The notes under the pieces were generated by a model. It saw nothing but the letters and a program-made list of their open reading frames with translations, made no database searches and was not told the origin of the DNA. DNA of 64,000 bases from Streptomyces phaeolivaceus (GTDB lineage Bacteria; Actinomycetota; Actinomycetes; Streptomycetales; Streptomycetaceae): positions 2,046,001 to 2,110,000 of the forward strand of contig NZ_CP045096.1 in assembly GCF_009184865.1 (NCBI RefSeq), given 5' to 3'. Both the position numbers and the translations under genes were made by a program. Shown piece by piece: positions 38,840 through 47,028 of the stretch; the first letter of the stretch is position 1, and each line of letters starts with the position of its first letter.

Positions 38840-40226
38840 TACTGCAACCGCATCTGGCGTGACGGATGGTCGGCGGTCTCGTTGGTATGACTGTGTGCTG
38901 ATGCGCTGACGGTTGAGCAGGTCGAGTCGTGGTCCGAGGGGGTGGCCGGGCTCCATGCCCGGTTCGCCCACCGTTTCGGCAGGTCGGAGCCCCGCGAGCG
39001 GGCGCTGGACTACCTGAACGGACTCGTCGCGCCGCTGGAGAAGAAGAACGGGTGGACGCTGTCCGAGCAGGTCGGGCAGCTCCGCCCGGACGGCGTCCAG
39101 CGCCTGCTCAACCACTCCGACTGGGACGAGAACGCGGTCCGCGACGATGTGCGCGACTTCGTCGTGGAGACCATCGGAGCCAAGAACGCGGTCCTGATCT
39201 GCGACGACACCGGTTTCCTGAAGAAGGGCACCAAGTCCGCCGGAGTCCAGCGGCAGTACACAGGTACCGCCGGCCGCACGGAGAACTGCCAGATCGGGAC
39301 CTTCCTGGCCTACGCCTCCGCCAGGGGGCGGGCATTGATCGACCGTGAGCTCTACATCCCCGTTTCCTGGACGGATGACCGTGAGCGCTGCCGCGCAGCC
39401 GGGATCGACGACGAGATCCCCTTCGCGACCAAGAATGAGCACTGCAAGTGGATGCTGCAACGTGCCGTCGACGCAGGCATCCCGTTCGCGTGGGTCACCG
39501 CTGACGAGGCATACGGGCAGGTCAAGCACCTGCGGGTATGGCTGGAGGAACGCAGGATCGCGCACGTACTGGCCACCAAGGTCAACGACACCGTGACCAC
39601 GGCGGACGGCGGCGACGCCAGGGTGGACCAGTTGGTCGCCGCCCTGCCCAGGCAAGCGTGGAAGCGGGTTTCCGGGGGCCAGGGCGCGCACGGCGAACGG
39701 ATCTACGACTGGGCCCGCGTCGCCATCCGCCCGTACTGGGAGAACGGCTTCGGGCACTGGGTTCTGGCCCGCCGCAGCATCAGCGACCCCACCGAGATCG
39801 CCTACTACGTCTGCTACGGATCGGTGGCCTCCCGGCTGAAAGACCTGGTCAAGGTAGCCGCCGCGAGGTGGGCGGTGGAGGAGTGCTTCCAGACCGCCAA
39901 GGGCGAGTGCGGCCTGGACCACTACCAGGTGAGGCTCTACCGGGCCTGGTACCGCCACATCACCCTGGCCATGGCCGCCCTCGCCTACCTGACCGCCGTC
40001 CGCGCCGCAGAAGCCGCAAAAGGGGCGGAGCGGACGACGAGCAAGACCTCATACCCCTCAGCGTCCCGGAGATCCGCCGACTGATCGGCCACATCATCGT
40101 CACGCCCCGCCACCACAGCAACGACCATCATCTGCACTGGTCACGCTTCCGACGACGCAGCCAGGCCCGTGCCCGCCGCTCCCACTACAAACGCCGAGGC
40201 CACAACCCGCAGATGCGGTTGCAGTA
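38840..40226 (+). mobile_element. IS701-family insertion sequence with CTAG target duplication
   Basis: A 1387-bp element bounded by perfect 17-bp inverted repeats beginning TACTGCAACCGCATCTG (38840-38856 and 40210-40226). It is flanked by the 4-bp direct repeat CTAG (38836-38839 and 40227-40230), which fits the 4-bp YTNR-like targets of IS701 elements. One transposase reading frame with a frameshift near its 3' end is inside. The right CTAG supplies the stop codon of the neighbouring response-regulator gene. Confidence 0.93.
38942..40084 (+). CDS. IS701-family transposase, C-terminus in another frame
   Basis: A DDE transposase of about 380 residues in this frame. The first catalytic Asp lies in LICDDTGFLKKGTKSAGVQRQYTGTAG (typical IS701/DDE_5), the second in WVTADEAYGQ and the final Glu in RWAVEECFQTAKGECGLDHYQVR. 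Just after AAKG (40019-40024) this frame becomes unrelated. The expected family tail (DLIPLSVPEIRRLI then HHLHWSRFRRRSQARARRSHYKRR) continues in the -1 frame to 40230. A slip at AAAAGGGG would join them; otherwise the gene is a frameshift mutant. GTG 38942 is the first usable start; homology may begin a little earlier. Confidence 0.85.
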   Translation: MAGLHARFAHRFGRSEPRERALDYLNGLVAPLEKKNGWTLSEQVGQLRPDGVQRLLNHSDWDENAVRDDVRDFVVETIGAKNAVLICDDTGFLKKGTKSAGVQRQYTGTAGRTENCQIGTFLAYASARGRALIDRELYIPVSWTDDRERCRAAGIDDEIPFATKNEHCKWMLQRAVDAGIPFAWVTADEAYGQVKHLRVWLEERRIAHVLATKVNDTVTTADGGDARVDQLVAALPRQAWKRVSGGQGAHGERIYDWARVAIRPYWENGFGHWVLARRSISDPTEIAYYVCYGSVASRLKDLVKVAAARWAVEECFQTAKGECGLDHYQVRLYRAWYRHITLAMAALAYLTAVRAAEAAKGAERTTSKTSYPSASRRSAD

Positions 40227-40898
40227 CTAGCGCGTCTCCAGGAACGTCAGCACGGCCAGGACCCGCCGGTGGTCGTCCGGCTCCTCGGGCAGCCGCAGCT
40301 TCCCCAGGATGCTCCGCACATGCTTCTCGACCGTGCCCTCGGTGACCCAGAGCCGCCGGCCGATCCCCGAATTGGACCGCCCCTCGGCCATGAGCCCGAG
40401 AACCTCCCGCTCCCGGTTGCTGAGCATCGACAGCGGGTCGTCGCGTCTCTGCGCGGCCACCAGTTCCTGCACCAGCGACGGGTCCACCACCGACCCGCCT
40501 CGGCGGATGCGGTCCAGGGTCTCCAGGAACTCGTCCACGACGGTGATCCGGCTCTTCAGCAGATAGCCGATGGCACGGCCCCCCGCCAGCAGCTCCAACG
40601 CGTCCTCGACCTCGACGAACGCCGACAGCACGAGGATCCCGACCGAGGGATACCGCTCCCGGATCACTCCGGCGGCCTTCAGCCCCTCCGTGGACTGTGT
40701 CGGCGGCATCCTGATGTCGACGATCGCGATGTCCGGAAGCTGTGTCTCCACCAGCTCCATGAGGCCGCCGGCGTCACCGGCCTGCCCCACCACCTCGTAG
40801 CCGACGCGCTCGCAGAGGCTCGCCAACCCCTCCCGCAGGAGCACGTCGTCGTCCGCCAGCACCACCCGTCCGCGCAGCGGACGCTGATCGGCCTCCAT
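40227..40898 (-). CDS. NarL/LuxR-type response regulator
   Basis: A 223-residue response regulator. The receiver has acidic Asp16/Asp17, phospho-acceptor Asp61 (IAIVDIRMP) and Lys115, and the C-terminal LuxR-type HTH (about 157-210) contains LSNREREVLGLMAEGRSNSGI and TVEKHVRSILGKL. The ATG at 40898 begins the conserved receiver; the open frame beyond it is a shadow. Its TAG stop lies in the CTAG target duplicated by the IS. It has its own upstream region, with the motif at 40963, and is the obvious partner of the kinase 308 bp upstream. Confidence 0.92.
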   Translation of the reverse strand: MEADQRPLRGRVVLADDDVLLREGLASLCERVGYEVVGQAGDAGGLMELVETQLPDIAIVDIRMPPTQSTEGLKAAGVIRERYPSVGILVLSAFVEVEDALELLAGGRAIGYLLKSRITVVDEFLETLDRIRRGGSVVDPSLVQELVAAQRRDDPLSMLSNREREVLGLMAEGRSNSGIGRRLWVTEGTVEKHVRSILGKLRLPEEPDDHRRVLAVLTFLETR

Positions 40899-41206
40899 GG
40901 TCTCGGTCTCCCCCTTGCCCGACCTGTCCCGTTCGTCCCAACAGCCTGCCTGAACATGGGTCTTACGGCTAGCCGGAAGCCTAGTTGGGGGCGGGCCGTG
41001 AAGACACCTGAACGTTTGCCCGCAATGCTCGAAGAAGTGCGGCCGCAGGGGAATCGACGCCTCTGACGGGAGACGGCGAGACCTCCGGCTGCCCGAGAGC
41101 CGGACGGCCGTCTCCGCCGTCCGATTCGACCGCCCGGAACGTGCGCCCCGTACCGGGACCCGGACTCCCCCCTTTGAACGGGTCCCACCGCGTACGCTTC
41201 GGGCGG
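40899..41206. other. Intergenic region between kinase and response-regulator genes
   Basis: These 308 bp hold no gene. They contain the palindromic motif at 40963-40978, shared with the distant divergent promoter at 46979-46994. Transcription of the response regulator probably starts here rather than only from the kinase operon. Confidence 0.6.
40963..40978. promoter_or_regulatory. Shared signalling-locus motif, copy 1
   Basis: TTACGGCTAGCCGGAA, with a perfect central palindrome CGGCTAGCCG, 65 nt upstream of the response-regulator ATG. The identical 16 bases occur at 46979-46994. Confidence 0.7.
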
Positions 41207-44020
41207 TCACGCACACGGCGGGACGGCCGCCGCGGCCTCCCCGGGCGGTGTCAGCGGCAGCCGCACCCGCAGGGTCGTACCGCTCCCCGGCGGGCTGGTG
41301 ATCGTCAACCTGCCGCCGATCGCTTCCACCCGGTCGATGAGCCCGATGAGCCCCGATCCCTTGTCGGGTTCCGCTCCCCCGACCCCGTCGTCGCGGATGA
41401 CCAGCTCCAGTACGCCCGAGCGTTCCTCGGCGGCCACGGTCACGACGCTCGCGCGCGCGTGCTTGACGGCGTTGGTGAGGCTCTCGGAAGTGACGTAGTA
41501 CGCGGCCACCTCGACCTGTTCCGGGAGGCGGGCGCCCGCGAGGGCGAGGTCGAGTTCCATGGGGATGGCGGAGCGGCGGGCCAGAGCGCGCAGAGCGGGG
41601 CCCAGGCCGCCCCGGGAGAGGACGGACGGATGGATGCCCCGGGCCACCTGGAGCAGGTCCTGGAAGGTGTCGTCGAGGCCCTTGGCCAGCTGGTCCAGCT
41701 GCTGCGCGAGCTCCGAGGAACGGTCCTCCACCAGGGTCTCCGCCATCCGCAGCTCCAGCTGGAGGGAGACCAGGCGCTGCTGGACGCCGTCGTGCAGATC
41801 GCGTTCGATACGGCGCCGGGAGGCGTCCCCGGCGGCGACCACACGCGCGCGTGAGGCGGTCAGCTGGGCGCGGCTGTCGGCGTTGGCGATCGCGGTGGCG
41901 ATCAGTTCGGTGAAGTCGGCGAGCCGGGACTCGGTGCCCCCGGGCAGCGGGTCGAGGAGCGAGGCCGCCACGACGACCCCCCAGAGCCGGCCCTCGACGA
42001 CGATGGGGGCGCCCACGGAGGTGCCCGAGCGGGTGGCGCACCGGGTGCGGGCGACCTCGTCGACGGTCCTCCGGGTAGCCTCGCGGCGGGTCGTGCGGGC
42101 GGCCTCGGCGCCCGTGTCCACGCGCGCGGGCGCCTCGCCGAGGACCTTGACGCTGCCGTCGGGCTCGTACCGCAGCACGGTCGCGGCCGTGTCCAGCAGG
42201 GACGCCACCTCCTCGGCGACCTTCCCGAACACGTCGGCCGGCGGCACACCGCGCGCGACGGCGGTGGCGACCCGGCGCAGCGCGGTCTGTTCGCGCGCGG
42301 CCCGGCGGCTCTCGGTGACGTCGCGGGCGGCGGCGTAGATGAGGCCCTCCTCGGGGACGGACCGGGCGCTCCACTGCAGCCAGCACTCGCTGCCGTCGAC
42401 GCGGACGTACCGGTTCTCGAACTCGGCGACCTCGGCGCCGCCCGCGAGGCGTGCCACGGCGTCGCGGGTTCGGTCCCGGTCCTCCTCGTGGACGAAGTCG
42501 AGGAGCGGCCGGGCGGTCAGGGTCTCGATCGGATAGCCCAGGGTGCGTTCGAAGGCCGGGTTGACGCGTTTGAAGAAGCCGTCGACGCCGCTGATGCAGA
42601 GCAGGTCCAGGGAGAGGTTGAAGATGCCCTCCAGTTCCTGTTCGGCCCGTCTGCGCCGGCCGTGGGCCGCGGCGAAGGAGGCCATCGTGCCGTTCATGCC
42701 GCCGAGCAGCTGGGCCCAGGTGCCGTCGAAGGAGTCGACGTCGGCCCGGTGTCCGAGCCGGCCCGCGTCGATCGCCGTGTTCATGTCCCGGATCTCCCCG
42801 GCCAGCCGCTCGCTGGTCACCCGCAGCTCGCGGAAGGTGTCGGCGACGTCGCCGAGTTCGTCGCGCCCCGCGTAGCGGATGTCATAGGAGAGGTCGCCGT
42901 CCGACAGGGCGCGGGCGCCCTCGGAGACCTGTCCGAGGGGGCGGGTGATGGAGTGGCGCAGGGCCAGCGCGAGGAGGGTGACGAGGGCGAGGACGGCGAG
43001 GGAGACGCCCAGTTCGGTGAAGGCGCGGGCGCGGGTGGCGCGCAGATCGCGGTGGGCGGTGGCGTCGAGTTCACGGGCGGCCCGGTCCTGGATGCCGTGC
43101 AGGGTGTCGACGTAGCGCTCGGAGTCGGACAGCCAGGTGCCGTACGAGGGCCAGTCGGCGGGCCGGGGGTCGGTGTCGGCGAGCAGGTCCCGGACTTTGC
43201 GGACCTCGCGTCCGGGAACCTCGAAGATCGCGGCGTGCAGTTCGGCCTGCAGTTCGTCCGAGGCGGTCTGCTGGAACGCTCTGAGCTGTGCCTTCTCCAG
43301 TTCGGTCCAGCGGCCCGCGGCGGCCGTGGCATGTCCCTCGCCCGGTGAGTGGAAGAGGATGGCGAGTTCGGCCCGTTCGCTCTCGGTGGCGGCGACGGCC
43401 CGCAGCATCGCCATGTGGGCGTCGGCCGCGCGCCCCGAGGCCCTGGAGGGGCGCCCGGATTCGAGGGCGGCGACGGCGTCGAGGACCTTGTTCTCGATGA
43501 CCTCGTACCGCTGGGTCACGGCCCGCGCGTCCAGCGAGCCGGTGCCCGTCTGGACCCGCAGCGCGTGCAGTTGACGGCGTACGGCGTCGAGGACCCCGGC
43601 GACATCGGTCCCCGGCCGCCGGTCGACGGCTTCCCCGAAGGCCCGCCGCAGCGCGCGGTCGGTGATCCGCTGGGCCTCCGACCGGCCGCGCAGGGTGTCG
43701 GGTTCGGCGCTGAGCCGGGCCTCGACCGCGGCGATCCGCTCACGGGCGACGGCGTCCGAGACCTCGCTGGTCGTGAACGCCACCTCGATCGCGGTGTCGA
43801 AGTCGCGCAGGGTCCGTGCCTCCTCCCACTGGGTCACGGCGGCGAACGCGGTGAAGGCCAGCAGGACGGTGACCGGCAGCAGGACGAGCAGCATCAGCTT
43901 GGGGCCGACGCGCAGCCGGGCCAGGAACGGGACGCCGTCCGCGGTCGCGGCGCTGCGGCGGAATCGCGTCGTGGAGGGGCGGGGGGCGGGGGCTCGTCCG
44001 CGGGACGGTGGGCGGAGCAC
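41207..44020 (-). CDS. Sensor histidine kinase (NIT-like sensor, HAMP, PAS, GAF, HisKA_3)
   Basis: A 937-residue membrane kinase. The first transmembrane helix is about 42-62. A ~270-residue, largely helical extracytoplasmic region resembling nitrate/nitrite-sensing (NIT) domains spans about 65-335, with the second helix about 337-354. HAMP (355-410), a second HAMP-like stretch, PAS (463-575) and GAF (580-715) follow. The HisKA_3 dimerisation box RRRIERDLHDGVQQRL has phospho-His743; the N box is ESLTNAVKHA (846-855) and the G boxes are DDGVGG and GSGLIGL. It starts 9 nt after the stop of the second binding-protein gene, in one operon with the two lipoproteins. Confidence 0.93.
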   Translation of the reverse strand: MLRPPSRGRAPAPRPSTTRFRRSAATADGVPFLARLRVGPKLMLLVLLPVTVLLAFTAFAAVTQWEEARTLRDFDTAIEVAFTTSEVSDAVARERIAAVEARLSAEPDTLRGRSEAQRITDRALRRAFGEAVDRRPGTDVAGVLDAVRRQLHALRVQTGTGSLDARAVTQRYEVIENKVLDAVAALESGRPSRASGRAADAHMAMLRAVAATESERAELAILFHSPGEGHATAAAGRWTELEKAQLRAFQQTASDELQAELHAAIFEVPGREVRKVRDLLADTDPRPADWPSYGTWLSDSERYVDTLHGIQDRAARELDATAHRDLRATRARAFTELGVSLAVLALVTLLALALRHSITRPLGQVSEGARALSDGDLSYDIRYAGRDELGDVADTFRELRVTSERLAGEIRDMNTAIDAGRLGHRADVDSFDGTWAQLLGGMNGTMASFAAAHGRRRRAEQELEGIFNLSLDLLCISGVDGFFKRVNPAFERTLGYPIETLTARPLLDFVHEEDRDRTRDAVARLAGGAEVAEFENRYVRVDGSECWLQWSARSVPEEGLIYAAARDVTESRRAAREQTALRRVATAVARGVPPADVFGKVAEEVASLLDTAATVLRYEPDGSVKVLGEAPARVDTGAEAARTTRREATRRTVDEVARTRCATRSGTSVGAPIVVEGRLWGVVVAASLLDPLPGGTESRLADFTELIATAIANADSRAQLTASRARVVAAGDASRRRIERDLHDGVQQRLVSLQLELRMAETLVEDRSSELAQQLDQLAKGLDDTFQDLLQVARGIHPSVLSRGGLGPALRALARRSAIPMELDLALAGARLPEQVEVAAYYVTSESLTNAVKHARASVVTVAAEERSGVLELVIRDDGVGGAEPDKGSGLIGLIDRVEAIGGRLTITSPPGSGTTLRVRLPLTPPGEAAAAVPPCA

Positions 44021-44029
44021 GGCCGGGCC

Positions 44030-45433
44030 TCACGGTCCGGTCGGAGGGTAGTGGCCGTGGTCCGCCAGATCCTTGTCGACGGCCCGAACGGCCTCGTCCA
44101 GGGCGGGTTTCACGGCGTCCCCCCGCATGATCTTCTCGAACGCCTCGGCGAAGGCCTCGGTGATCGCCGGATAGGCGGGGGTCTGCGGCCGGGGGCGGGC
44201 GGTCCCGTTGCGCAGTTGGTCTATGTAGAGACGGCCGGGCACGCCGAGGGCGAACGCGTCGGTCCGTTCGATCGCGGTGCCGGTGGCGGGTATGCCGCCG
44301 TTGACGTCGGTCATCCGCAGGATCTCGTCGGGGCGCAGCAGGAAGGACAGGAAGCGCCATACGGCGTCGCCGTCGGCCCGGCCGGCGGGCATGCCCCACT
44401 GCCAGGACCCCATCCCGGTGGCGCTGCCCGTGCCGAAGTCGGGCAGCGGCACGATCGTCACATCGCCCGGGTGCGCCTCGCCGAACTCGCGGAACCGCCA
44501 GTGGCCGCTCCAGGACACCGGGCTTCTGCCCTTCTGGAAGGCCCCGGAGTCCTTGTTCGCGTCCACGTATCCCGCCTTCGCCCAGTCCTGCAGCGTCGTC
44601 AGCGCCTCGACCGACTGCGGGCCGTTGAGCACTCCGTCGGCCGTTCGATAGGTGGAGCGTTCGATCAGGTCGCCGCCCGCCGACCAGACGGCCGGCGCGA
44701 ACCCGTACGTTCCCCATTCGGTACCGGCCCACGGCAACTGGAGGTCCAGCGGACTCTCGTAGCCCAGGGTGCGCAGCTTCTTCAGGATGCCGGTGAACTC
44801 GTCGGCGGTCCAGGCGTCGCCGATGCCCTTCGGAATGCGGACGCCCGCCTTCTTCAGCACCGACGGCCGTACGTACAGGCCGAGTCCGGAGTCGAACGTG
44901 CCGAGGCCCCACAGCCTGCCCCGGTAGGTGCCCTGTTCGAGGACGGAGGGGAGCAGGTCCGCGCGCAGGGACTCGGGGACGCAGGAGTCGATCGGGCGGA
45001 GGTCGCCGGCCCAGGCGTGGCTGAACAGCTTCGGGGCGTCGAAGTCGAGCAGGTCGGGCAGTTCGCCCTCGGCCGCCGCCGTCCGGACCAGGTCGTCGTA
45101 CTGGCCCTCCGGGAGGTCGACGAGCCGGACGGTCACCTCGTCCTGGGACGTGTTGAACGCCTGGACCTGGGCGCGCACGGCCTCCGCCTCGCCGCGTGCC
45201 GCCGGCTCGTGGAACCACATCGTGATCTGGGCGGGAGCGTCGATCCGCCCGTCACAGGTCGCGTCGGCGGCCCGCCGGGTGTGCTCCCCGTCGTCGCCGC
45301 CCGCTTCGCAGCCCGTGAACAGCAGGGCCATGCAGAGCAGGAGTGCCGGCCGGGCACGCCTGGGTGTCCTCGAAGCGCTGAGCCGACCGGGCACCCGGGG
45401 AGTGCGTCGCCGGGGTCCGGCCGCGCGGGTCAC
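44030..45433 (-). CDS. Extracellular solute-binding lipoprotein, copy 2
   Basis: A 467-residue family-1 (sugar-type) substrate-binding protein. A signal peptide ends in the lipobox LLFTGC at about residue 42, giving a membrane-anchored lipoprotein; the N-terminal 30 residues are unusually Arg-rich. Ligand-domain features are AQITMWFHEPA, FDSGLGLYVRPSVLKKAGVRIPKG, PAVWSAGGDLI and GMGSWQWGMP. The GTG at 45433 overlaps the stop of copy 1 (GTGA). It is clearly a tandem duplicate of copy 1. There is no permease or MsiK-type ATPase in the locus; the kinase gene follows at once, suggesting a sensory role. Confidence 0.92.
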   Translation of the reverse strand: MTRAAGPRRRTPRVPGRLSASRTPRRARPALLLCMALLFTGCEAGGDDGEHTRRAADATCDGRIDAPAQITMWFHEPAARGEAEAVRAQVQAFNTSQDEVTVRLVDLPEGQYDDLVRTAAAEGELPDLLDFDAPKLFSHAWAGDLRPIDSCVPESLRADLLPSVLEQGTYRGRLWGLGTFDSGLGLYVRPSVLKKAGVRIPKGIGDAWTADEFTGILKKLRTLGYESPLDLQLPWAGTEWGTYGFAPAVWSAGGDLIERSTYRTADGVLNGPQSVEALTTLQDWAKAGYVDANKDSGAFQKGRSPVSWSGHWRFREFGEAHPGDVTIVPLPDFGTGSATGMGSWQWGMPAGRADGDAVWRFLSFLLRPDEILRMTDVNGGIPATGTAIERTDAFALGVPGRLYIDQLRNGTARPRPQTPAYPAITEAFAEAFEKIMRGDAVKPALDEAVRAVDKDLADHGHYPPTGP

Positions 45434-46824
45434 GGTCCGCTCTTCGGGTAACCGTCGTGGGCGGCGAGATCCTGGTCGATCTCCTCGACCGCCTTGTCCA
45501 GCGTCTTCCGGACGGGCGCTCCGGAGAAGACGATGTCGGCGACCGCGTGCGAGAAGGCGACGGTGACCGCCGGATAGGCCGGGGTCTGCGGCCTGGGCCG
45601 GGCGGCGCCGCTGCGCAGCTGCTCGATGAACAGCCGCTCCGCTCCGTCCTCGTCGTACAGCGGGGACAGCTTCACCGCCCCCTCCGTCCCCGGGATGGCG
45701 CCGTTGGCCTCGCTCATCCTGGCCACCTGCTCCGGCTGCAGCAGGTACTCCAGGAAACGCCACACCGCGTCGCCGTCGGCGCCCCCGGAGGGGATGCCCC
45801 ACTGCCAGGAACCCATACCGGTGACGGTACCCGTGCCGAAGTCGGGCAGCGGCACGATCGCCACGTCACCGGGGTGCGCCTCGCTGTACTCGCCGTACTT
45901 CCAGTGCCCCATCCAGGAGATGGGCGTACGGCCCTTCACGAAGGCGCTCTTGTCCTCCTCCGGGTCCTTGTCGACATAGCCCTCCCGCACCCAGCGCCGC
46001 ATGGTGGTGAGCGCCTCGACGGACCCGGGGCCGTTGAGGAACCCGTCGGCCGTGCGGAACTCCTCGGGGTCGATGAGGTCGCCGCCCGCCGACCACACGG
46101 CCGGTGCGAAGGCGTAGGTGTTCCACTCGTCGGCCAGTTCGGAGTCGGTGAAGTTCAGGTCGAGCGGCGCCTGGTAGCCCTGTGCGCGCAGCTTGCGCAG
46201 GATCCCCGTCAGCTCGTCGGCGGTCCAGGCGTCGTCGACGCCCTTCGGGATGCGGACCCCGGCCTTCTTCAGCACCGACGGCCGTACGTACAGGCCGAGC
46301 CCGGAGTCGAAGGTGCCGATGCCCCACAGCCGGTCGTCGTAGGTGCCCTGTTCCCGGACCGACGGGAGCAGGTCCTCACGGATCTTCGCGGGCACACAGG
46401 AGTCGATCGGCTTGAGGGTGCCGGACCAGGCGTAGCTGTAGAGGTTGGGGCCGTCGAAGTCGAGCAGGTCGGGCAGGTCGCCGCTGGCCGCCGCGGACAG
46501 CACGAGTTCGGTGTACGGGCGCTGTTCGGGCAGGGTGACCAGTTCGACCCGTACCTGCTTCTGGGCTCTGTTGAACTCTCTGACCTGGCTCTTCAGCGTG
46601 GTCTGCTCACCGCTCTGTCCCGCGTGGAACCACATCGTGATGTGCGCGGTGCCGTCGATCCGCCCGTCGCAGGTGGTGTCTCCCGCCGCCTTGTCCCCCT
46701 CGTCGGCCCGGCCCTCACCGTCACCGCCGCTGCACCCGGGCAGGAGCAGCACGGCAGCCGCCACGCCCCACAAAAGGGCACGGCGAACAGGTTGTTTTCC
46801 CAGGTCCCGGCGCTGCGTGTTCAT
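45430..46824 (-). CDS. Extracellular solute-binding lipoprotein, copy 1
   Basis: A 464-residue family-1 solute-binding protein with signal peptide and lipobox LLLPGC at about residue 31. Much of its mature part matches copy 2 block for block (for example FDSGLGLYVRPSVLKKAGVRIPKG and GMGSWQWGIP), while the N-terminal lobe differs more, so ligand preferences may differ. The ATG at 46824 opens the signal peptide. It is first in the leftward operon binding protein 1 - binding protein 2 - kinase, and faces a divergent receiver gene across an operator-like inverted repeat. Confidence 0.93.
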   Translation of the reverse strand: MNTQRRDLGKQPVRRALLWGVAAAVLLLPGCSGGDGEGRADEGDKAAGDTTCDGRIDGTAHITMWFHAGQSGEQTTLKSQVREFNRAQKQVRVELVTLPEQRPYTELVLSAAASGDLPDLLDFDGPNLYSYAWSGTLKPIDSCVPAKIREDLLPSVREQGTYDDRLWGIGTFDSGLGLYVRPSVLKKAGVRIPKGVDDAWTADELTGILRKLRAQGYQAPLDLNFTDSELADEWNTYAFAPAVWSAGGDLIDPEEFRTADGFLNGPGSVEALTTMRRWVREGYVDKDPEEDKSAFVKGRTPISWMGHWKYGEYSEAHPGDVAIVPLPDFGTGTVTGMGSWQWGIPSGGADGDAVWRFLEYLLQPEQVARMSEANGAIPGTEGAVKLSPLYDEDGAERLFIEQLRSGAARPRPQTPAYPAVTVAFSHAVADIVFSGAPVRKTLDKAVEEIDQDLAAHDGYPKSGP

Positions 46825-46940
46825 CGCACACCCCCACTCGACCGGACGACACGGCCCCCAGGGCAGCGACATGCTACTCCTCGTGTCGCGTTCGATTCCC
46901 TCGGTGAGAGTGAACCCGTCGATCCGGCAAAGGACTTCAG

Positions 46941-46998
46941 CACATTCCGGCTAACGGGAATCCGTCGGCGGGGACACTTTACGGCTAGCCGGAATGTG
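46941..46998. promoter_or_regulatory. 13-bp inverted repeat and shared motif copy 2 in the divergent promoter
   Basis: CACATTCCGGCTA (46941-46953) and TAGCCGGAATGTG (46986-46998) are perfectly inverted, 32 nt apart. The right arm overlaps TTACGGCTAGCCGGAA (46979-46994), identical to the motif at 40963. The left arm continues as TTCCGGCTAACGGGAA, a degenerate copy. It lies between the lipoprotein operon (leftward) and the receiver gene (rightward). Confidence 0.7.
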
Positions 46999-47028
46999 TG
47001 CCCATGACCCCCTTGGGAGGCTGTGACC

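Noticed and set aside
41105..41206. Transcription unit or small ORF between kinase and regulator genes
   Set aside because: Open frames here are extensions of antisense frames, with no start plus ribosome-binding site and no conserved composition.
44030..46824. Complete sugar ABC importer formed by the two binding proteins
   Set aside because: No permease or ATPase gene lies within the locus; the next genes are a kinase and regulators, so transport is not supported here.
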